This document shows, piece by piece, positions 23,819 through 33,741 of a stretch of 38,643 bases of DNA. The notes below the pieces were generated by a model, which was not told the origin of the DNA, made no database searches, and worked only from the letters and a program-made list of their open reading frames with translations. The stretch spans positions 1-38,643 of the forward strand of contig PNNH01000081.1 in assembly GCA_013824165.1 (NCBI GenBank), read 5' to 3'. This DNA is from Methylibium sp. GTDB taxonomy: Bacteria > Pseudomonadota > Gammaproteobacteria > Burkholderiales > Burkholderiaceae_C. Made by a program: the position numbers and the translations under genes. Position 1 is the stretch's first letter. Every line of letters begins with the position of its first letter.

Positions 23819-23856
23819 GGTCTCAGTTCCTCTGATGCGATGGGCCTGAATCGGGG

Positions 23857-25014
23857 TCAGACGCCGTTCTTGAGCAGATCGCGGCCGATGATCAGCTGCT
23901 GCACTTCGCTGGCACCCTCGTAGATGCGCAGCGCCCGGATCTCGCGGTAGAGCGATTCGACGATCTCGCCGCGCCGCACGCCACGGCCGCCGAAAAGTTG
24001 CACCGCCGCGTCGATCACTTTCTGCGCACCTTCGGTGGCCATCAGCTTGGCCATCGCGGCCTCGCGCGTGATCGGCCGGCCCTGGTCTCGCGCCCAGGCG
24101 GCCCGGTAGACCAACAGGGCGGCGCTGTCTACGGTGCAGGCCATGTCGGCCAGCTTGGCCTGGGCGAGCGGCAGGTCGGCCAGCGTGGCGCCGAACATGC
24201 GGCGTTCCTGCGCGTGCGCCAGGCCCTCCTCCAGCGCGCGCCGGCCGAAGCCCAGCGCGGCGGCGGCCACCGAGGTGCGGAACACATCCAGCGTGCGCAT
24301 CGCGATCTTGAAGCCCTCGCCGGCCGCACCGATGCGTTGGCTCTTGGGCACGCGGCAGTTCGTGAAGCGCAGCCGTGCCAGCGGGTGCGGCGCAATCACA
24401 TCGATGCGCTCGGCAATCTCGAAACCGGGCAAGCCGGCGTCGACAATGAAGGCGCTGATGCCTCTTGACCCAGGCGCTTCGCCGGTGCGCGCGAACAGCA
24501 CATAGAAGTCCGCGATGCCGCCGTTGGAGATCCAGGTCTTCTCGCCGTTGATCAGATAGGCATCACCGTCATCGACCGCGCTGCACTGCATCGCCGCCAC
24601 ATCGGAACCGGCCTCGGGCTCGGACAGCGCAAACGCCGCCAGCGCCTCGCCCGCTGCCACGCGCGGCAGATAGCGCGCTTTCTGCTCGTCAGAGCCCGCC
24701 AGCGAAATCGCGCCGGAGCCGAGGCCCTGCATCGCGAAGGCGAAGTCCGCCAGGCCGTCATGCCGCGCCAGCGTTTCGCGCAACAGGCACAGGCTGCGCG
24801 TGTCGATCACGTCGGCCGCGCCGCCCAAGGCGGTGCCGGCCACCGCATGGCGCAACCAGCCGCCCTGCCCCAGCGCCTTGACCAGCGCGCGGCATTCGGC
24901 GTCGACATCATCGCCATGGCCGTGCGAGAGATGGGCGGTGCACCAGGCATCCAGCTCGGTGGCCAGGGCGCGATGCTTGTCCTCGAAGAAGGGCCAGCTG
25001 AGGAATTCCTGCAT
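23857..25014 (-). CDS. Acyl-CoA dehydrogenase of the anthraniloyl-CoA pathway
   Basis: A 385-residue FAD acyl-CoA dehydrogenase. Typical motifs are [15 protein letters not shown] and [18 protein letters not shown] for FAD and substrate contact, QLFGGRGV, and the catalytic glutamate (about E366) in [17 protein letters not shown]. It probably catalyses an alpha-beta oxidation of the ring-derived acyl-CoA. I start at ATG 25014, one base after the crotonase stop, rather than the longer open frame. It is clearly distinct from gcdH at 13014-14192. The precise substrate is unknown. Confidence 0.9.
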   Translation of the reverse strand: MQEFLSWPFFEDKHRALATELDAWCTAHLSHGHGDDVDAECRALVKALGQGGWLRHAVAGTALGGAADVIDTRSLCLLRETLARHDGLADFAFAMQGLGSGAISLAGSDEQKARYLPRVAAGEALAAFALSEPEAGSDVAAMQCSAVDDGDAYLINGEKTWISNGGIADFYVLFARTGEAPGSRGISAFIVDAGLPGFEIAERIDVIAPHPLARLRFTNCRVPKSQRIGAAGEGFKIAMRTLDVFRTSVAAAALGFGRRALEEGLAHAQERRMFGATLADLPLAQAKLADMACTVDSAALLVYRAAWARDQGRPITREAAMAKLMATEGAQKVIDAAVQLFGGRGVRRGEIVESLYREIRALRIYEGASEVQQLIIGRDLLKNGV

Positions 25015-25015
25015 C

Positions 25016-25879
25016 TCAGTCTCCCTTGAACTCGGGCTTTTGCTTGGCGGCAAAGGCCTGGTAGGCGCGGTGGAAGTCCTGCGTCATCATGCAGATGGCC
25101 TGGGCCTGGGCTTCGGATTCGATGGCCTCGTCCACGCCCATGGCCCATTCCTGGTGCAGCATCTTCTTGGTCATCGCATGGCCGAAGCTGGGGCCTGAGG
25201 CGATCTCGGCGGCCCAGTCCAGCGCGGTTTGCTCCAGCGCCTCGGGCGCAGGCAGCCGGTTCAGGAAGCCCCATTGCAGCGCTTCCTCGCCGCCCAGCGA
25301 GCGGCCGCTGTACAGCAGGTCCGAAGCGCGACCCTGGCCGACGATGCGCGGCAGCATCGCGCAAGCGCCCATATCGCAGCCGGCCAGGCCGACGCGGGTG
25401 AACAGAAACGCGGTCTTGCTGCGCGCTGTTCCCACGCGCAGGTCCGAGGCCATCGCAATGATGGCGCCCGCGCCGGCGCAGACACCGTCAATGGCCGCAA
25501 TGATGGGCTGCGGGCAGGCGCGCATCGCCTTGACCAGATCGCCCGTCATGCGGGTGAAGGCCAGCAGATCTGGCATGGGCATTTGCGTCAGCGGGCCGAT
25601 GATCTCGTGCACATCGCCGCCGGAGCAGAAGTTGCCGCCCGCGCCCTGCACCACGATGGCCTTGACCTCATCCACATAGGCCAGGCGGCGAAACAGATCG
25701 CGCAGCTCGGCATAGGAATCAAAGGTCAGCGGATTCTTACGCTCGGGCCGGTTCAGTGTGATGACGCCGACGCCGCCCCTCTCACCAGGTTCTTGGCGCC
25801 ACAGGAAATGCTGCGGCTGATAGTCCAAAAGGCTCTGGCGGTTGCCACCCGCCAGGTGGTGATCAATGGGGCGGCTCAT
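25016..25879 (-). CDS. Enoyl-CoA hydratase/isomerase (crotonase) family protein
   Basis: A 287-residue crotonase-fold enzyme. The first oxyanion-hole segment is [11 protein letters not shown] and the second is [20 protein letters not shown]. The later [22 protein letters not shown] region holds the acid/base positions. Compared with standard hydratases it has a longer N-terminus (about 25 extra residues). Crotonases in CoA-dependent aromatic pathways hydrate or hydrolytically open the reduced ring, and this is the only candidate ring-opening enzyme in the operon. Its start overlaps the marR stop by 4 bp (ATGA). Confidence 0.9.
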   Translation of the reverse strand: MSRPIDHHLAGGNRQSLLDYQPQHFLWRQEPGERGGVGVITLNRPERKNPLTFDSYAELRDLFRRLAYVDEVKAIVVQGAGGNFCSGGDVHEIIGPLTQMPMPDLLAFTRMTGDLVKAMRACPQPIIAAIDGVCAGAGAIIAMASDLRVGTARSKTAFLFTRVGLAGCDMGACAMLPRIVGQGRASDLLYSGRSLGGEEALQWGFLNRLPAPEALEQTALDWAAEIASGPSFGHAMTKKMLHQEWAMGVDEAIESEAQAQAICMMTQDFHRAYQAFAAKQKPEFKGD

Positions 25880-26451
25880 GTCTGTTTCTCCTTGCTGCTA
25901 ACGCTGATGCTGCTGCTGGCATTCTTGCGGGCGCCCCGCTTCTTCGCGGCCGGCGCGGCGACTGCGGCCGCGTCCAGGCTGCCGAGGTGCTGCTTGAGCT
26001 GGGCCAGCAGCTCGTAGACCTGGGCCTTCTGCGCCGGGCTCCAGCCGCTCAGCAGCTCGATCACCCAGCCTTCATGCGTGCTGGCCATGCGCTTGAACTG
26101 GCGCCGGCCGGTGGCAGTGAGCTTCACACTGAAGGAGCGCCGGTCGGTCTCCGAGGGCACACGCTGCACCAGCCCCTCGGCTTCGAGCTGGTCGGTGATG
26201 CCGGTGATATTGCCGCCGGTCACCATCAGGCGCTGCGACAGCGCGCGCATGGTCAGGCCCTCAGGGTGGCGCTCCAGCTGAGCCAGCAAGTCGAAGCGCG
26301 GCAGCGTGGTACCGAAGTCCAGACTCAGGCGGCGGCGAATCTGATCTTCGATGCGGGTGCTGCACGTCAGCAGGCGCAGCCACAGCTTCAGCGCCTGGTG
26401 GTCCGCGTCGCCGAGGCGCGATTCCAGATCGGGCATCAACTCGTCCAGCAT
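25876..26451 (-). CDS. MarR family transcriptional regulator inside the anthranilate operon
   Basis: A 191-residue MarR-type dimeric winged-helix regulator. The DNA-binding part (about residues 45-125) shows [48 protein letters not shown] and the wing [12 protein letters not shown]-terminal tail after about residue 160 is rich in Ala, Lys and Ser ([14 protein letters not shown]), which may aid DNA binding. Its ATG overlaps the preceding dehydrogenase stop by one base (TGATG). MarR proteins in CoA-dependent aromatic operons commonly sense the pathway acyl-CoA and repress their own operon; 2-aminobenzoyl-CoA is the likely signal, by inference. Confidence 0.9.
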   Translation of the reverse strand: MLDELMPDLESRLGDADHQALKLWLRLLTCSTRIEDQIRRRLSLDFGTTLPRFDLLAQLERHPEGLTMRALSQRLMVTGGNITGITDQLEAEGLVQRVPSETDRRSFSVKLTATGRRQFKRMASTHEGWVIELLSGWSPAQKAQVYELLAQLKQHLGSLDAAAVAAPAAKKRGARKNASSSISVSSKEKQT

Positions 26452-27236
26452 CAGGCCGTCTCCCCGCCACACACGGCAATCGCCTGGCCGTTGATGGCCG
26501 CGGCTCCAGGCGTTGCCAGCCAGGCCACCGTCTGCGCCACTTCCTCGGGCTGGATCAGGCGGCCCTGCGGATTGGCCGAGGCCAGCTCCTGCTTGGCCTG
26601 CTCGGGCGTGCGGCCGGTCTTGGCAGTGATGGTCTCGATCGCCTGCGCGACGATCTCGGTCTCGGTGTAGCCGGGGCAGACCGCGTTCACGGTGATGCCC
26701 TTCTTCGCCACCTCCAGCGCCAGCGCGCGGGTCAGGCCCAGCACCCCATGCTTGGCGGCGCAATAGGCCGCCACATAGGCATAGCCCTTGAGCGCCGCGG
26801 TGCTGGCCACATTGATGATGCGGCCCTGGCCCGCCGCCAGCATGCCGGGCAGCACCTGCTGGGTGCAAAGGAAGGTGCCGGTCAGATTGACCTGCAGCAT
26901 CTGCTGCCACTGCGCCAGCGTTGTGCGCGCCAGCGGCGCGGTCTGCACCTGGCCGGCGTTGTTGACGAGGATGCTCACCGGACCGTAGTCCGAAGCCGCC
27001 ACAGCAGCGAAGGCAGCCTGCACGCTGGCTTCATCGCCAACATCGCAGGGCTGCGCCGCCACCGGCCCCAGCTCGGCAAGTGCCGCGCACTGCGCCTGCA
27101 GGCGGGCCGGATCGCGGCCCATCAGCGTGACGCGCGCGCCGCGCCGCAACAGCGCGGCCGCCACCGCGGCGCCGATGCCCGAGCCACCGCCGGTGACGAC
27201 GGCATGCTGCCCCTGAAAGTCCTTGCCGCCGCTCAT
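26451..27236 (-). CDS. Short-chain dehydrogenase (probable 3-hydroxyacyl-CoA dehydrogenase)
   Basis: A 261-residue classical SDR with the Rossmann motif TGGGSGIG (15-22), NNAG (92-95), and the catalytic triad S145, Y158 and K162 in the YCAAK motif. It would use NAD(H) or NADP(H) on a hydroxyacyl- or oxo-cyclohexene-CoA, fitting reduction or oxidation of the 5-oxo product of the monooxygenase/reductase. Both ends overlap neighbours: ATGA with the monooxygenase/reductase gene and TGATG with marR. Substrate direction cannot be decided from sequence. Confidence 0.88.
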   Translation of the reverse strand: MSGGKDFQGQHAVVTGGGSGIGAAVAAALLRRGARVTLMGRDPARLQAQCAALAELGPVAAQPCDVGDEASVQAAFAAVAASDYGPVSILVNNAGQVQTAPLARTTLAQWQQMLQVNLTGTFLCTQQVLPGMLAAGQGRIINVASTAALKGYAYVAAYCAAKHGVLGLTRALALEVAKKGITVNAVCPGYTETEIVAQAIETITAKTGRTPEQAKQELASANPQGRLIQPEEVAQTVAWLATPGAAAINGQAIAVCGGETA

Positions 27237-29566
27237 GCCTTCTGCGCCTTTTCACGCTGGAAGTTCGCTTCCATCTGCGACTTGGCCGAGCGGTAGGGCT
27301 GCGGCCAGGCCAATTCGGTGAAGCCGATCTTGGCGGCTTCGCTCAGCGTCCAGGCTGGATTGGCCAGATGCGGGCGCGCCACCGCGCACAGGTCGGCGCG
27401 GCCGGCGGCGATGATGCTGTTGACATGGTCGGCCTCGCTGATCGCGCCCACCGCCATCGTCGCGATGCCGGCCTCCTGGCGCACGCGGTCGGCAAACGGG
27501 GTCTGGAACATGCGGCCGTAGACCGGCTTCTCCTGCTTGCTGACCTGACCCGAGGAACAGTCGATCAGGTCGGCGCCGGCGGCCTTGAAGGCGCGGGCAA
27601 TCTGCACCGCATCATCCGGCGTCGTGCCGCCCTCGACCCAGTCATGCGCCGAGATGCGCACCGACATCGGCAGATGCACTGGCCAGACCTCGCGCAGCGC
27701 GGCGAACACCTCCAGCGGATAACGCAGGCGGTTCGCCAGGCTGCCGCCGTACTCATCCTCGCGCTGATTGGTCAACGGCGAGATGAAGCTGGACAACAGA
27801 TAGCCGTGTGCGCAGTGCAGCTCCAGCCAGTCGAAACCGGCCGCCGCAGCGCGCTGAGCGGCGGTAACAAACTCGGCCTTGACGCGGTCCATATCGGCAC
27901 GCGTCATCGCCCGCGAGACCTGGCTGACGCCCGACAGGTATTGCTGGGGCGAGGCGCTGATCAAGGGCCAGTTGGCCTCGGTGTCGCCGTCCGACAGGGG
28001 CTTGTCGATGCCGTCCCAGGCGCGCCGGGTCGAGCCCTTGGCACCGGCATGGCCCAGCTGTACAGCCATCTTGGCGTCGCTGTTGGCATGAACCCAATCG
28101 ACGATGCGCCGCCAGGCTGCGCCCTGCTCGTCCGTCCATAAGCCCGGGCAGCCGGGGGTGATGCGCGCATCCGGGCTGGTACAGGTCATCTCGGCGAACA
28201 CCAGGCCGGCGCCGCCCATGGCGCGCGCGCCCAGATGAACCAGGTGATAGTCCCCCGGCACACCGTCCACGGCCGAGTACTGCGCCATCGGCGAGACCAC
28301 CACACGGTTCTTCAGCGTCAGCGAGCGCAACGTGAAGGGTGTGAACATCGGCGGCACGGGTTTCTGATCGGGTCCGCGCTCGACACCCGCACGCGCCGCG
28401 AACCAGCGCTCATAGCCTTCGAGCCAGTCCTTGTCGCGCAAGCGCAGGTTCTCGTGGCTGATGCGCTGGCTGCGCGTCAGCATCGAATACATGAACTGCT
28501 CGGGCTCCAGGGGGTCGCAGTAGCGCTGGCCACAGACCTCGAACCACTCCATCGCATTCCAGGCCGCGTTCTGCAGGCGCAGAGTCTCGACGCGCCGTGC
28601 CGCCTGGTAGTCGGCCAGCACCTGAGGAATCTGCGCCGGCGTATCGCCCTGCTGCTGGAACAGCCGGGCCAGCTCGATCGCGTCCTCGATGGCCAGCTTG
28701 GTTCCCGAGCCGATCGCAAAGTGTGCGGTGTGCACCGCGTCGCCCATCAGCACCACATGGCTGCCGTGGCTGTTCTTCAGCCACCAATGATCGCAGACTA
28801 CGCGCTGGAAGTTCAGCCAGGCCGAGCCGCGCAGATGGCGCGCATTGGTCATCAGCTTCTCGCCCTGTAGGCTCTTGGCAAACAGCCTCTCGCAGAAATC
28901 GATTGATTGCTGCTGGTCGGCCTGGTCCAGCCCATGCGCCAGCCAGACCTGCTCGGGGCACTCGACGATGAAGGTGGTGGTCTGTTCGTCGAACTTGTAG
29001 ACATGGGCCTGGAACCAGCCATGCTCGGTCTTCTCGAACAGGAAGTTGAAGGCGTCGTACAGCTTGTGCGTGCCCAGCCAGATGTAGCGGTTGGGCCGCG
29101 TCACGAGGTCAGGCTTGAAGACCTCGGCATAGCGGCCGCGGATACGGCTGTTGATACCGTCGCTGGCGATGATCAGGTCGGAGTCGGCATAGTCCTCGTC
29201 AGACTGCGCATCGCAATCGAACACCAGCTCCACACCCAGGCGCTCGCAGCGCGCCTGCAAGATGTTGAGCAGTTTCTTGCGGCCGATGCCCACGAAGCCA
29301 TGGCCGCCGGAGCGGATCGCGCGGCCCTTGATGTGCAGCTCGATATCGTCCCAGTGGTTGAAGGCCTGCTGGATCTCGGCAGCCGTTTCCGGGTCCCACT
29401 GGCGCATATTGTCCATGGTGGCATCCGAGAACACGACGCCCCAGCCGAAGGTGTCGTAGGGCTTGTTGCGCTCGACCACGCGGACCTGGTGTGCCGAGTC
29501 CAGCTTCTTCATCAGCAGACCGAAATAGAGGCCAGCGGGGCCGCCGCCTATGCAGGTGATGCGCAT
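27233..29566 (-). CDS. abmA: Fused 2-aminobenzoyl-CoA monooxygenase/reductase
   Basis: A 777-residue two-domain flavoenzyme. Residues 1 to about 400 form an FAD aromatic-ring monooxygenase: [10 protein letters not shown] near the N-terminus, [10 protein letters not shown] (about 135-144) and [14 protein letters not shown] (275-288). Residues about 405-777 form an old-yellow-enzyme FMN reductase: [58 protein letters not shown] and [10 protein letters not shown]. This fusion is diagnostic of 2-aminobenzoyl-CoA monooxygenase/reductase, which hydroxylates C5 and then reduces the ring. Automated annotation often calls it salicylyl-CoA 5-hydroxylase/oxidoreductase, the main alternative. It is the first gene of the operon, behind a near-consensus promoter. 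Confidence 0.9.
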   Translation of the reverse strand: MRITCIGGGPAGLYFGLLMKKLDSAHQVRVVERNKPYDTFGWGVVFSDATMDNMRQWDPETAAEIQQAFNHWDDIELHIKGRAIRSGGHGFVGIGRKKLLNILQARCERLGVELVFDCDAQSDEDYADSDLIIASDGINSRIRGRYAEVFKPDLVTRPNRYIWLGTHKLYDAFNFLFEKTEHGWFQAHVYKFDEQTTTFIVECPEQVWLAHGLDQADQQQSIDFCERLFAKSLQGEKLMTNARHLRGSAWLNFQRVVCDHWWLKNSHGSHVVLMGDAVHTAHFAIGSGTKLAIEDAIELARLFQQQGDTPAQIPQVLADYQAARRVETLRLQNAAWNAMEWFEVCGQRYCDPLEPEQFMYSMLTRSQRISHENLRLRDKDWLEGYERWFAARAGVERGPDQKPVPPMFTPFTLRSLTLKNRVVVSPMAQYSAVDGVPGDYHLVHLGARAMGGAGLVFAEMTCTSPDARITPGCPGLWTDEQGAAWRRIVDWVHANSDAKMAVQLGHAGAKGSTRRAWDGIDKPLSDGDTEANWPLISASPQQYLSGVSQVSRAMTRADMDRVKAEFVTAAQRAAAAGFDWLELHCAHGYLLSSFISPLTNQREDEYGGSLANRLRYPLEVFAALREVWPVHLPMSVRISAHDWVEGGTTPDDAVQIARAFKAAGADLIDCSSGQVSKQEKPVYGRMFQTPFADRVRQEAGIATMAVGAISEADHVNSIIAAGRADLCAVARPHLANPAWTLSEAAKIGFTELAWPQPYRSAKSQMEANFQREKAQKA

Positions 29567-29601
29567 GCCGTCACGCCTTGGACAGTGAACGAATGCGATC
29601 C

Positions 29602-29630
29602 ACTTTAGGCATCGATAGTTTAGGTGTCAA
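29602..29630 (-). promoter_or_regulatory. Sigma70 promoter of the anthraniloyl-CoA operon
   Basis: On the minus strand TTGACA (29630-29625) is followed after exactly 17 bases by TAAAGT (29607-29602), a near-consensus sigma70 promoter. Transcription would begin near 29595, giving a leader of about 30 bases before the monooxygenase/reductase ATG. TTTAGG occurs twice on the plus strand (29604-29609 and 29619-29624), over the -10 and the spacer, and could be a repressor contact. Confidence 0.7.
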
Positions 29631-29667
29631 TTACTTTCAGGCTGTGCCAGACTACGGACATTCCCGG

Positions 29668-29685
29668 GGTCGCGACCGTGGTCGC
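29668..29685. promoter_or_regulatory. Overlapping palindromes in the abm/kyn divergent spacer
   Basis: GGTCGCGACC (29668-29677) is a perfect palindrome overlapping GCGACC-GT-GGTCGC (29672-29685), a second perfect dyad. The site lies between the minus-strand abm promoter and the kynB start, and could be an operator for the kyn operon. I could not assign a convincing kyn promoter in this 204-bp spacer. Confidence 0.4.
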
Positions 29686-29770
29686 CATCCCGCCGAAGGC
29701 CTTGTTGGGATTAACCGACACCACGCCGATTCAAGCCGCGATAAGGTGCGCGCCGCCTGAGGAACACGTC

Positions 29771-30400
29771 ATGAATGTCAAGAAGCTCTGGGACATCTCA
29801 CCCACCGTTACGCCGGACGCGCCGATCTTTCCCGGCGACGAGCCCTATGCGCTGCGCTGGACCGCGACGCTGACGCCGGACTGCCCGGTGAATCTGAGCG
29901 CGATCACGCTGTCGCCACATGTGGGCGCGCATGCCGATGCGCCGCTGCATTACGCCAACGGTGCCGCCGCCATCGCCGACGTCGCGCTGGACGCCTATCT
30001 GGGCCGCTGCCGCGTGATCCACGCGATCGCCTGCGGCCCGCTGATCCGCATCGAGCACCTGCAGCATGCCGAGGCCGAGCTGCCGCCGCGCGTGCTGGTG
30101 CGCTGCTGCCAGCGCGCCGACACGCAGTGGAACCCCGAGTTCAGCGCCTTCGCGCCCGAGACGGTGGAATGGCTGGCTGCGCGCGGCGTGCGCCTGATCG
30201 GCCTGGACACACCCTCGGTGGACCCAGCCAGCAGCAAGAGCCTGGACAGCCACCAGCGCCTGCTGCGCCTGGATCTGCGCGTGCTTGAGAACCTGGTGCT
30301 GGACGAGGTGCCCGAGGGCGACTACGAATTGATTGCGCTGCCACTGAAGCTGGCCGGCGCCTGTGCATCCCCCGTTCGCGCAGTGCTGCGCGAACTTTGA
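29771..30400 (+). CDS. kynB: Kynurenine formamidase KynB
   Basis: A 209-residue metal-dependent cyclase-family (PF04199) arylformamidase. It hydrolyses N-formylkynurenine to kynurenine and formate. The metal-binding motif reads HVGAHADAPLH (50-60), the family's HxGTHxDxPxH with Ala for Thr. LWDISPTV at the N-terminus, IGLDTPSVDP and the final APVRAVL-like segment (ASPVRAVLREL) match bacterial KynB, as does the length. ATG 29771 is preceded by GAGGAA; the frame continues upstream without support. It is the first gene of kynB-kynU-kynA, divergent from the abm operon. Confidence 0.95.
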   Translation: MNVKKLWDISPTVTPDAPIFPGDEPYALRWTATLTPDCPVNLSAITLSPHVGAHADAPLHYANGAAAIADVALDAYLGRCRVIHAIACGPLIRIEHLQHAEAELPPRVLVRCCQRADTQWNPEFSAFAPETVEWLAARGVRLIGLDTPSVDPASSKSLDSHQRLLRLDLRVLENLVLDEVPEGDYELIALPLKLAGACASPVRAVLREL

Positions 30401-30413
30401 TGGAGTAAGAGTA

Positions 30414-31724
30414 ATGACAACAAGCAAGACCACGCGACAGGACTGCGTCGCGCAGGATCAAGCAGATCCGCTTCGCGGGCTCAAGGACCAGTTCGCGCTG
30501 CCGCCCGGCGTGATCTACCTGGACGGCAATTCGCTGGGCGTGCTGCCCAAGGCGACGGCCACGCGGGTGCAAGCGGTGATCACCCAGGAATGGGGCACCG
30601 ATCTGATCAAGAGCTGGAACACGGCGCACTGGATGGAGCTGCCGGCGCGGGTGGGCGACAAGATCGCGCGTCTGGTCGGCGCCGCTCCCGGCGAAGTGAT
30701 CGCGGCGGACTCGACCTCGCTGAACCTCTACAAGGTGCTCAGCGCCGGGATCCGCATCGCGCAAGCCGACGCGCCGGGGCGCACGACCATCGTGTCCGAG
30801 CGCAGCAACTTCCCGACCGATCTCTACATCGCCGAAAGCCTGTGCCAGCAGCATGGCATGACGCTGCGCCTGATCGACAGCGTGGACGAACTGCCGGCTG
30901 CGCTGGACGCCGATCTGGCCGTACTGATGCTCACCCAGGTCAACTACCGCACGGGCTACCAGCACGACATGACCGCAGTCACCGCGGCCGCGCACGCCGC
31001 GGGCGCGCTGGTGATCTGGGACCTGGCGCACTCGGCCGGCGCGGTGCCGGTAGATCTGACCGGCGCGAACGCCGACTTCGCAATCGGCTGCGGCTACAAA
31101 TACCTCAACGGCGGCCCCGGCGCGCCGGCCTTCGTGTGGGCACATCCGCGCCATGTGAACCGGTTCTGGCAGCCGCTGTCAGGCTGGCTGGGCCATTCAG
31201 CGCCCTTCCAGTTCACGCCCGACTACCAGCCCGCCGCCGGCATCACTCGCTATATCTGCGGCACGCCGGCCATCCTGGCGCTGGCCGCGCTGGAGTGCGG
31301 CGTGGACACCGTGCTTGCTGCCGAACCGCTGGGCGGCATGGCGGCGCTGCGGCAGAAGTCGGTCGCGCTGACCGAGTGCTTCATCGAACTGGCCGAGGAG
31401 CGCTGCGCCGAGCTGGGCGTGCGCCTGGCCTCGCCGCGCGAGGCCGCGCAACGCGGCAGCCAGGTCTGCCTGAGCCTGGCCGCACCGCTGCACGAAGCCG
31501 GCTATGCGGTGATCCAGGCCCTGATCGCACGCGGAGTAATCGGCGACTTCCGCGCCGGCGATCCCGCACGGCTGGACGAGGTGCCGCACATTCTGCGCTT
31601 CGGCTTCACGCCGCTATACATCGGCTTCGCTGACGTGTGGGATGCCGTCGAGCATCTGCGCCAGGTGCTGGCCAGCAGCGAGTGGAAAGAGGCCCGTTTC
31701 AATCAGAAAGCGAGCGTGACATGA
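30414..31724 (+). CDS. kynU: Kynureninase KynU
   Basis: A 436-residue PLP enzyme that cleaves kynurenine to anthranilate and alanine. The PLP-binding lysine is K229 in [16 protein letters not shown]. The cofactor-binding aspartate region is [15 protein letters not shown] (D203), and the N-terminal IYLDGNSLG and NFPTDLYI are typical. I start at ATG 30414, preceded by GGAG about 8 bases upstream and 13 bp after kynB. Its stop overlaps the kynA start (ATGA). The product anthranilate is the expected substrate of the ligase encoded opposite. Confidence 0.96.
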   Translation: MTTSKTTRQDCVAQDQADPLRGLKDQFALPPGVIYLDGNSLGVLPKATATRVQAVITQEWGTDLIKSWNTAHWMELPARVGDKIARLVGAAPGEVIAADSTSLNLYKVLSAGIRIAQADAPGRTTIVSERSNFPTDLYIAESLCQQHGMTLRLIDSVDELPAALDADLAVLMLTQVNYRTGYQHDMTAVTAAAHAAGALVIWDLAHSAGAVPVDLTGANADFAIGCGYKYLNGGPGAPAFVWAHPRHVNRFWQPLSGWLGHSAPFQFTPDYQPAAGITRYICGTPAILALAALECGVDTVLAAEPLGGMAALRQKSVALTECFIELAEERCAELGVRLASPREAAQRGSQVCLSLAAPLHEAGYAVIQALIARGVIGDFRAGDPARLDEVPHILRFGFTPLYIGFADVWDAVEHLRQVLASSEWKEARFNQKASVT

Positions 31725-32587
31725 GCTGCCCCCATCACCCTGCTGGCGCCTCCATCACCGAGTCCATCGTCAAGGAAGAAGGCGCACAGCTCGACTTCTC
31801 CAAGGACATGAGCTACGGCGATTACCTGCATCTGGATCAGGTGCTGAGCGCCCAGCACCCGCTCTCGCCCGAGCACAACGAGATGCTCTTCATCGTGCAG
31901 CACCAGACCTCGGAGCTGTGGATGAAGCTGATGCTGCACGAGTTGCACGCCGCCGTGCGCTGCGTGGCGGCCGACCAGTTGCCCGAGGCCTTCAAGATGC
32001 TGGCGCGGGTCTCACGCATCATGGAACAGCTGGTGCATGCCTGGGATGTGCTGGCGACCATGACGCCTCCGGAGTACAGCGCGATCCGGCCTTACCTCTC
32101 AAACAGCAGCGGCTTCCAGAGCTGGCAGTACCGGCAGATCGAGTTCATGCTGGGCAACAAGAATGCAGCGATGCTCAAGCCGCACGAGCACCAGCCCGAG
32201 CTGCTGGCAGCGGTGCGCGCGGCCTACGAGTCGCCCTCGCTGTACGACGAGGTGCTGCGCCTGATGAGCCGCCGCGGCATCAGCGTGCCCGCCAGCCACA
32301 CTGCGCGCGACTGGACCCAGGCCTACGGCGCCGACGACGGCGTCAAAGCCGCCTGGCTGCAGGTCTACCGCGACCCGAAGGCGCACTGGGATCTCTACCA
32401 GATGGGCGAGGAGCTGGTAGACCTGGAGGACGCCTTCCGGCTGTGGCGCTTCCGCCATGTGACGACGGTGGAGCGCGTGATCGGCTTCAAGCGCGGAACC
32501 GGTGGCACTTCGGGCGTGGGCTATCTGCGCAAGATGCTGGACGTGGTGCTGTTCCCCGAGCTGTGGGCCTTGCGCACCGAGCTGTAG
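31721..32587 (+). CDS. kynA: Tryptophan 2,3-dioxygenase KynA
   Basis: A 288-residue heme enzyme that opens the indole ring of tryptophan to N-formylkynurenine. Recognised features are [13 protein letters not shown], the substrate-site histidine H61 in [30 protein letters not shown], and the proximal heme ligand H246 in [13 protein letters not shown] followed by [11 protein letters not shown]. The C-terminal [11 protein letters not shown] is typical. Translation is coupled to kynU by a 4-bp ATGA overlap. Although last in the operon, it catalyses the first step. Confidence 0.97.
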   Translation: MSCPHHPAGASITESIVKEEGAQLDFSKDMSYGDYLHLDQVLSAQHPLSPEHNEMLFIVQHQTSELWMKLMLHELHAAVRCVAADQLPEAFKMLARVSRIMEQLVHAWDVLATMTPPEYSAIRPYLSNSSGFQSWQYRQIEFMLGNKNAAMLKPHEHQPELLAAVRAAYESPSLYDEVLRLMSRRGISVPASHTARDWTQAYGADDGVKAAWLQVYRDPKAHWDLYQMGEELVDLEDAFRLWRFRHVTTVERVIGFKRGTGGTSGVGYLRKMLDVVLFPELWALRTEL

Positions 32588-32717
32588 ACCGCTGCGCCGC
32601 CTGGGCTGGCCGGCTTGCGATTCGTCAGCGGCGCTCGCCATCTGTCGCCTGATGGCGGTCTGGCCAGCGCTGCTGTCGAACACTGGCGCCATCGCGAACC
32701 ACACGACGGAGCCGACC

Positions 32718-33638
32718 ATGACGATCAACAAGCCCACCACCAACACCCCTGCCCTGTTGACCCGCGCCACGCTGGCCCTGGGCGGCCTGCTGCTGGCCCT
32801 GAGCCAGGGCAGCGCGCTGGCCGCCGACAGCGCCAGCGTGCAGATCACCGAACGCGGCGATGGCCGACCGGTGCTGATGATTCCCGGCCTGAATAGCTCG
32901 GCCGACGTCTGGAGTGAAACCTGCGACAAGCTGCAGCCCGGCGTGCGCTGCCTGATGGCGCAGCTGCCCGGCTTTGCCGGCGCGCCCGCATCGGAAGCCG
33001 CCCGTAAGGACTTTCTGGAAACCATGCGCGCGCAACTGAAGGCGCAGCTGGCCACGGCTGCGCCGCAGGGCGCCACCGTGGTCGGCCACAGCCTGGGCGG
33101 CGTGCTGGCACTGATGCTGGCGGCAGAGGCCGACAACAAGGTTAAGCAGCTGGTGATCGTCGACAGCCTGCCCTTCCTGCCCGGCATCCAGAACCCCAAC
33201 GCCAGCATCGACAGCGTGCGGCCCATGGCCCAGGCCATGCGCGATGGCACGCAGCACGCCACGCCGGAGCAGATGCGCGCGCAGATGGGCCCGATGCTGG
33301 CCAGCATGAGCCGCCAGGCCGAGCGCCAGCCGACGATGATGAAGTGGATGCTGGACAGCGACCCCAGGAGCAGCGGCCAGGCCATGTACGAGCTGTGGAC
33401 CACCGACCTGCGGCCGCTGCTGCCGCGCATCCAGGCACCGACCACGGTGCTGGGCGCCTGGGCCGCCTATGCGCCAATGGGCAGCACGCTGGACAGCACG
33501 CGCGCCATCTTCGAGCGCCAGTACGCCGGCCTGGCCAAGGCCGAGCTGCGCATGAGCGCCCAGGGCTATCACTTCCTGATGTGGGACGACGCCGAGCTGG
33601 TGCAGGCCGCCATCCGCGAGGCGGTGGCCAGGCACTGA
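32718..33638 (+). CDS. Exported alpha/beta hydrolase
   Basis: A 306-residue alpha/beta-hydrolase-fold protein with a signal peptide (hydrophobic LALGGLLLALSQGSALA, cleavage near residue 37). The oxyanion segment is MIPGLNSSADVW, the nucleophile is S125 in GHSLGG, and the probable catalytic histidine is H285 in GYHFLMWDD. It may be a periplasmic esterase or lactone/amide hydrolase; no substrate can be read. CGGAG lies 7 bases before ATG 32718. It follows kynA by 130 bp, so it may be transcribed separately, and export argues against a role in the kynurenine pathway. Confidence 0.85.
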   Translation: MTINKPTTNTPALLTRATLALGGLLLALSQGSALAADSASVQITERGDGRPVLMIPGLNSSADVWSETCDKLQPGVRCLMAQLPGFAGAPASEAARKDFLETMRAQLKAQLATAAPQGATVVGHSLGGVLALMLAAEADNKVKQLVIVDSLPFLPGIQNPNASIDSVRPMAQAMRDGTQHATPEQMRAQMGPMLASMSRQAERQPTMMKWMLDSDPRSSGQAMYELWTTDLRPLLPRIQAPTTVLGAWAAYAPMGSTLDSTRAIFERQYAGLAKAELRMSAQGYHFLMWDDAELVQAAIREAVARH

Positions 33639-33741
33639 GCGCACGCGCTGGGCAGCCGCCCTCCTACAATCCGCGTCACCGCACTGTCACACAAGGCGGT
33701 CGCCCATCCGGCGGCTGCCTGCACCATTCCCGGAGACGCTC

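Noticed and set aside
22355-23923. 522-codon plus-strand frame opposite the CoA ligase
   Set aside because: It is antisense to a clear AMP-forming ligase and has no recognisable motif.
32588-32717. Terminator between kynA and the alpha/beta hydrolase
   Set aside because: Only short GC arms with a very long loop and no T-run could be found.
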